This document shows, piece after piece, positions 62,235 through 64,000 of a stretch of DNA of 64,000 bases. The notes under the pieces were generated by a model. The model was not told where the DNA came from. It did not search any database and worked only from the letters and a program-made list of their open reading frames with translations. The DNA is taken from positions 8,643 through 72,642 of the forward strand of contig CAZNZW010000007.1 of NCBI GenBank assembly GCA_964577615.1. The letters run 5' to 3'. This stretch comes from QNYZ01 sp964577615 (GTDB lineage: Bacteria > Desulfobacterota > Desulfobacteria > Desulfobacterales > QNYZ01). Every line of letters begins with the position of its first letter. The first letter of the stretch is position 1. A program made the position numbers and the translations under genes.

Positions 62235-62854
62235 GCTGCCAGTCTCCTTTCAATTCCCTCAATGGAAGGCGCCAGCAATAATAAATGCTTGTATTTCAAT
62301 ATATCATATACGTTTAAACCGGCAACTTTTATCAGCTTAACACCGCTGACATTTCTCGACGATAAATCGAGGGCTGTATCCATTTCATCGGTCACAATCA
62401 ATACATTGTTCAGATCCAGGCCCTGGACAATTTTGACAAAATCCCTGGTCTTAATTTTTTCCAGACCGAAAGTGTCCATCACGACCAGTTGATTGGCTGA
62501 TAATTTGCTGCTTAGCGCCATCTTAAGGGCCAGCGCCCTTGTTTTCTTAGGTATTTTATGCCCCCAGGATTTATTATGAGGACCAAAAACTACCCCCCCG
62601 CCTCTAAGAAGAGGAGATTTCGCATTACCCCGACGTGCCCGCCCCGTTCCTTTTTGACGATACAGCTTTCGCGTACTTCCTTTTACATCTGAACGATTCT
62701 TAACCGAGGCCGTCCCCGCCCGTCTCCGGGCCAGCTGCATTGTCACGACCTGATGCAGAATATCGGATTTTACCGGTACGTTGAAAATCCCGTCTTGAAG
62801 GTCTACCTGATCAACCTTTTCAGCCTTATTGTTAAGCACATCCACAACAGCCAT
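62231..62854 (-). CDS. rplD: 50S ribosomal protein L4
   Basis: 207 residues. The tunnel loop GTASVKNRSDVKGSTRKLYR and KGTGRARRGNAKSPLLRGGG are clear. In E. coli L4 also represses the S10 operon. Two bases after rplC. Confidence 0.97.
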   Translation of the reverse strand: MAVVDVLNNKAEKVDQVDLQDGIFNVPVKSDILHQVVTMQLARRRAGTASVKNRSDVKGSTRKLYRQKGTGRARRGNAKSPLLRGGGVVFGPHNKSWGHKIPKKTRALALKMALSSKLSANQLVVMDTFGLEKIKTRDFVKIVQGLDLNNVLIVTDEMDTALDLSSRNVSGVKLIKVAGLNVYDILKYKHLLLLAPSIEGIERRLAA

Positions 62855-62856
62855 CG

Positions 62857-63489
62857 TTATTGCCCCGCCTTGATTTTTGTCACCCGAACCAAACCCGAAT
62901 CGGGTCCCGGGATCGCTCCCTTGAGGAGCAAAATATATTCATCTTCCCGTATATCGACAACAGTTAGGTTCCGAATGGTTTTTTTCGCAAACCCGTATCT
63001 GCCTGGTAGTTTCTTGCCCTTGATGACCTTTGATGGCCAGGCGCTACACCCCACCGAACCCGGAATCCGATGGCTGTGGCTACCATGGGTTTTCTTTCCA
63101 CCGTGAAATCCATGTCTCTTGATAACCCCGGAAAATCCTCGTCCCTTGGTAATACCGGTAATATCAACCTTCTCGCCAATTTTAAAAATATTGGGTGAAA
63201 TCACCTGTCCTGGTTTAAAATTCTCAGGATTCTCCACCGGAACCTCTCTGAGAACCGAACCAGAGCTTAATCCGCTCTTCGCCAGGTGTCCCTTCATCGG
63301 CCGATTGATACGCTGTTCCAAATTAAGGCCGTAGTTCAGCTGCAGGGCATTGTATCCATCCCTGGCAACAGTTTTAACCTGAGTGACCACACAGGGGCCG
63401 ATTTCGACGGCAGTCACCGGAACATATCGGCCGTCGGCATCAAAAAGGCCCAACATTCCCAATTTTTTTCCGATCAATCCTTTACACAT
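62857..63489 (-). CDS. rplC: 50S ribosomal protein L3
   Basis: 210 residues: GLIGKKLGMLGLFDADGRYV and the central loop FSGVIKRHGFHGGKKTHGSH near the peptidyl transferase centre. Canonical length. Confidence 0.97.
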   Translation of the reverse strand: MCKGLIGKKLGMLGLFDADGRYVPVTAVEIGPCVVTQVKTVARDGYNALQLNYGLNLEQRINRPMKGHLAKSGLSSGSVLREVPVENPENFKPGQVISPNIFKIGEKVDITGITKGRGFSGVIKRHGFHGGKKTHGSHSHRIPGSVGCSAWPSKVIKGKKLPGRYGFAKKTIRNLTVVDIREDEYILLLKGAIPGPDSGLVRVTKIKAGQ

Positions 63490-63605
63490 AAATCGTATCG
63501 CTTTTCATTTGGGTATTATATTTATGTATTCCAAATATTCAATTTCATACATATATGCCATCAACAATAAAACCCGAGGCCATAGAAGACGGCAACTGGA
63601 TAAAT

Positions 63606-63911
63606 TTATAATTTAATCTCCACATCCACACCTGGAGAAAGATCCAGTTTCATCAAAGCATCAACTGTTTGCTGAGTTGGCTCCAGAATATCCAGCAACC
63701 GCTTATGTGTCCGGATTTCAAACTGCTCTCGTGATTTTTTATTGACATGCGGAGAGCGCAGCACACAATATTTGTTTATCTTCGTCGGCAACGGGATCGG
63801 CCCTACAATTTTGGCACCGGTCTTATTGGCCGTGTCAACGATATCGGTTGCCGATTGATCCAGCAGTTTATGGTCATATGCCTTCAACCGGATTCTTATC
63901 TTCGTGTTCAT
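63606..63911 (-). CDS. rpsJ: 30S ribosomal protein S10
   Basis: 101 residues from ATG 63911; an ATG two codons upstream is equally possible as neither has a clear ribosome binding site. MNTKIRIRLKAYDHKLLD and SPHVNKKSREQFEIRTHKRL are canonical. Also the NusE elongation factor. Between tuf and rplC. Confidence 0.96.
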   Translation of the reverse strand: MNTKIRIRLKAYDHKLLDQSATDIVDTANKTGAKIVGPIPLPTKINKYCVLRSPHVNKKSREQFEIRTHKRLLDILEPTQQTVDALMKLDLSPGVDVEIKL

Positions 63912-63946
63912 TATCATGACATGGTGCTTTCTTTTATCATACCAGA

Positions 63947-64000
63947 TTATTCAATCACTTCACTGACCACGCCGGCGCCGACGGTTCGACCGCCTTCTCG
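63947..64000 (-). CDS. tuf: Elongation factor Tu, 3' end only
   Basis: The last 17 codons (REGGRTVGAGVVSEVIE, then TAA at 63947-63949) match the invariant C-terminus of EF-Tu. The rest lies beyond the right edge. It heads the ribosomal superoperon visible in this window. Confidence 0.93.
   Translation of the reverse strand, partial: REGGRTVGAGVVSEVIE

Noticed and set aside
1..64000. CRISPR arrays, insertion sequences, integrases, tRNA or rRNA genes
   Set aside because: No regularly spaced repeats, terminal inverted repeats, transposase or recombinase motifs, or cloverleaf sequences with CCA-proximal features were found by eye on either strand.

Overview
The window is chromosomal DNA from a Gram-negative anaerobe, most likely a sulfate-reducing Desulfobacterota (Desulfobacteraceae/Desulfosarcinaceae-like). 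This is inferred from gene content, not from a search: a complex I operon without the NADH-input subunits but with Mrp-type antiporter subunits, CooC-like and corrinoid-activating ATPases (Wood-Ljungdahl accessories), several TRAP transporters, outer-membrane lipid machinery (Lnt, PqiABC), and the classic bacterial ribosomal superoperon. There are no insertion sequences, phage genes, CRISPR arrays, tRNAs or rRNAs that I can see.

Left part (1-21.3 kb): the 3' part of lnt, then prfB with an intact programmed +1 frameshift and an HD-domain protein, all on +. Convergent to them on - is a pqi operon (split pqiA, pqiB, pqiC) headed by a queuosine-precursor transporter. A lone secreted beta-helix protein follows. 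Then comes a long run of - strand genes: an unknown protein, mutM, a PAS/GAF/PilZ c-di-GMP protein, an ASKHA corrinoid-activation protein without its ferredoxin domain, a sirtuin, a metallo-beta-lactamase-fold enzyme, prmA, a CBS protein, a class II histone-deacetylase-like enzyme, a CooC-like ATPase, an unknown Cys-rich secreted protein and miaA.

Middle (21.4-36.8 kb): an unknown + strand gene, a TAXI-type TRAP transporter pair on -, and the most interesting accessory block. This is a + strand run with a strong promoter: PEP mutase/isocitrate lyase family enzyme, LeuC, LeuD, LeuB, HMG-CoA-lyase family enzyme and a DctP-DctQ-DctM TRAP transporter, followed by a convergent GntR/HutC regulator and an aminotransferase. 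It reads as either leucine biosynthesis genes embedded beside a transporter, or (my preferred hypothesis) an uptake and degradation pathway for a branched hydroxy-di/tricarboxylate. A quinone-reductase-like flavoprotein and an N-formylglutamate amidohydrolase family protein follow.

Right part (37.4-64 kb): nuoA-B-C-D-H-I-J-K, an antiporter-like subunit, a small membrane protein, a second antiporter-like subunit, nuoM and nuoN on +. There is no nuoE/F/G and no clear nuoL. A tiny Fis-type DNA-binding protein, whose ribosome binding site lies in a hairpin, separates this from the - strand S10-spc-alpha superoperon. That runs from tuf (at the right edge) through rpsJ...secY-infA-rpmJ-rpsM-rpsK-rpsD-rpoA to rplQ, with rpmD and rpmJ present though very short, and adk and map absent. 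The ribosomal block is visibly more AT-rich than the rest.
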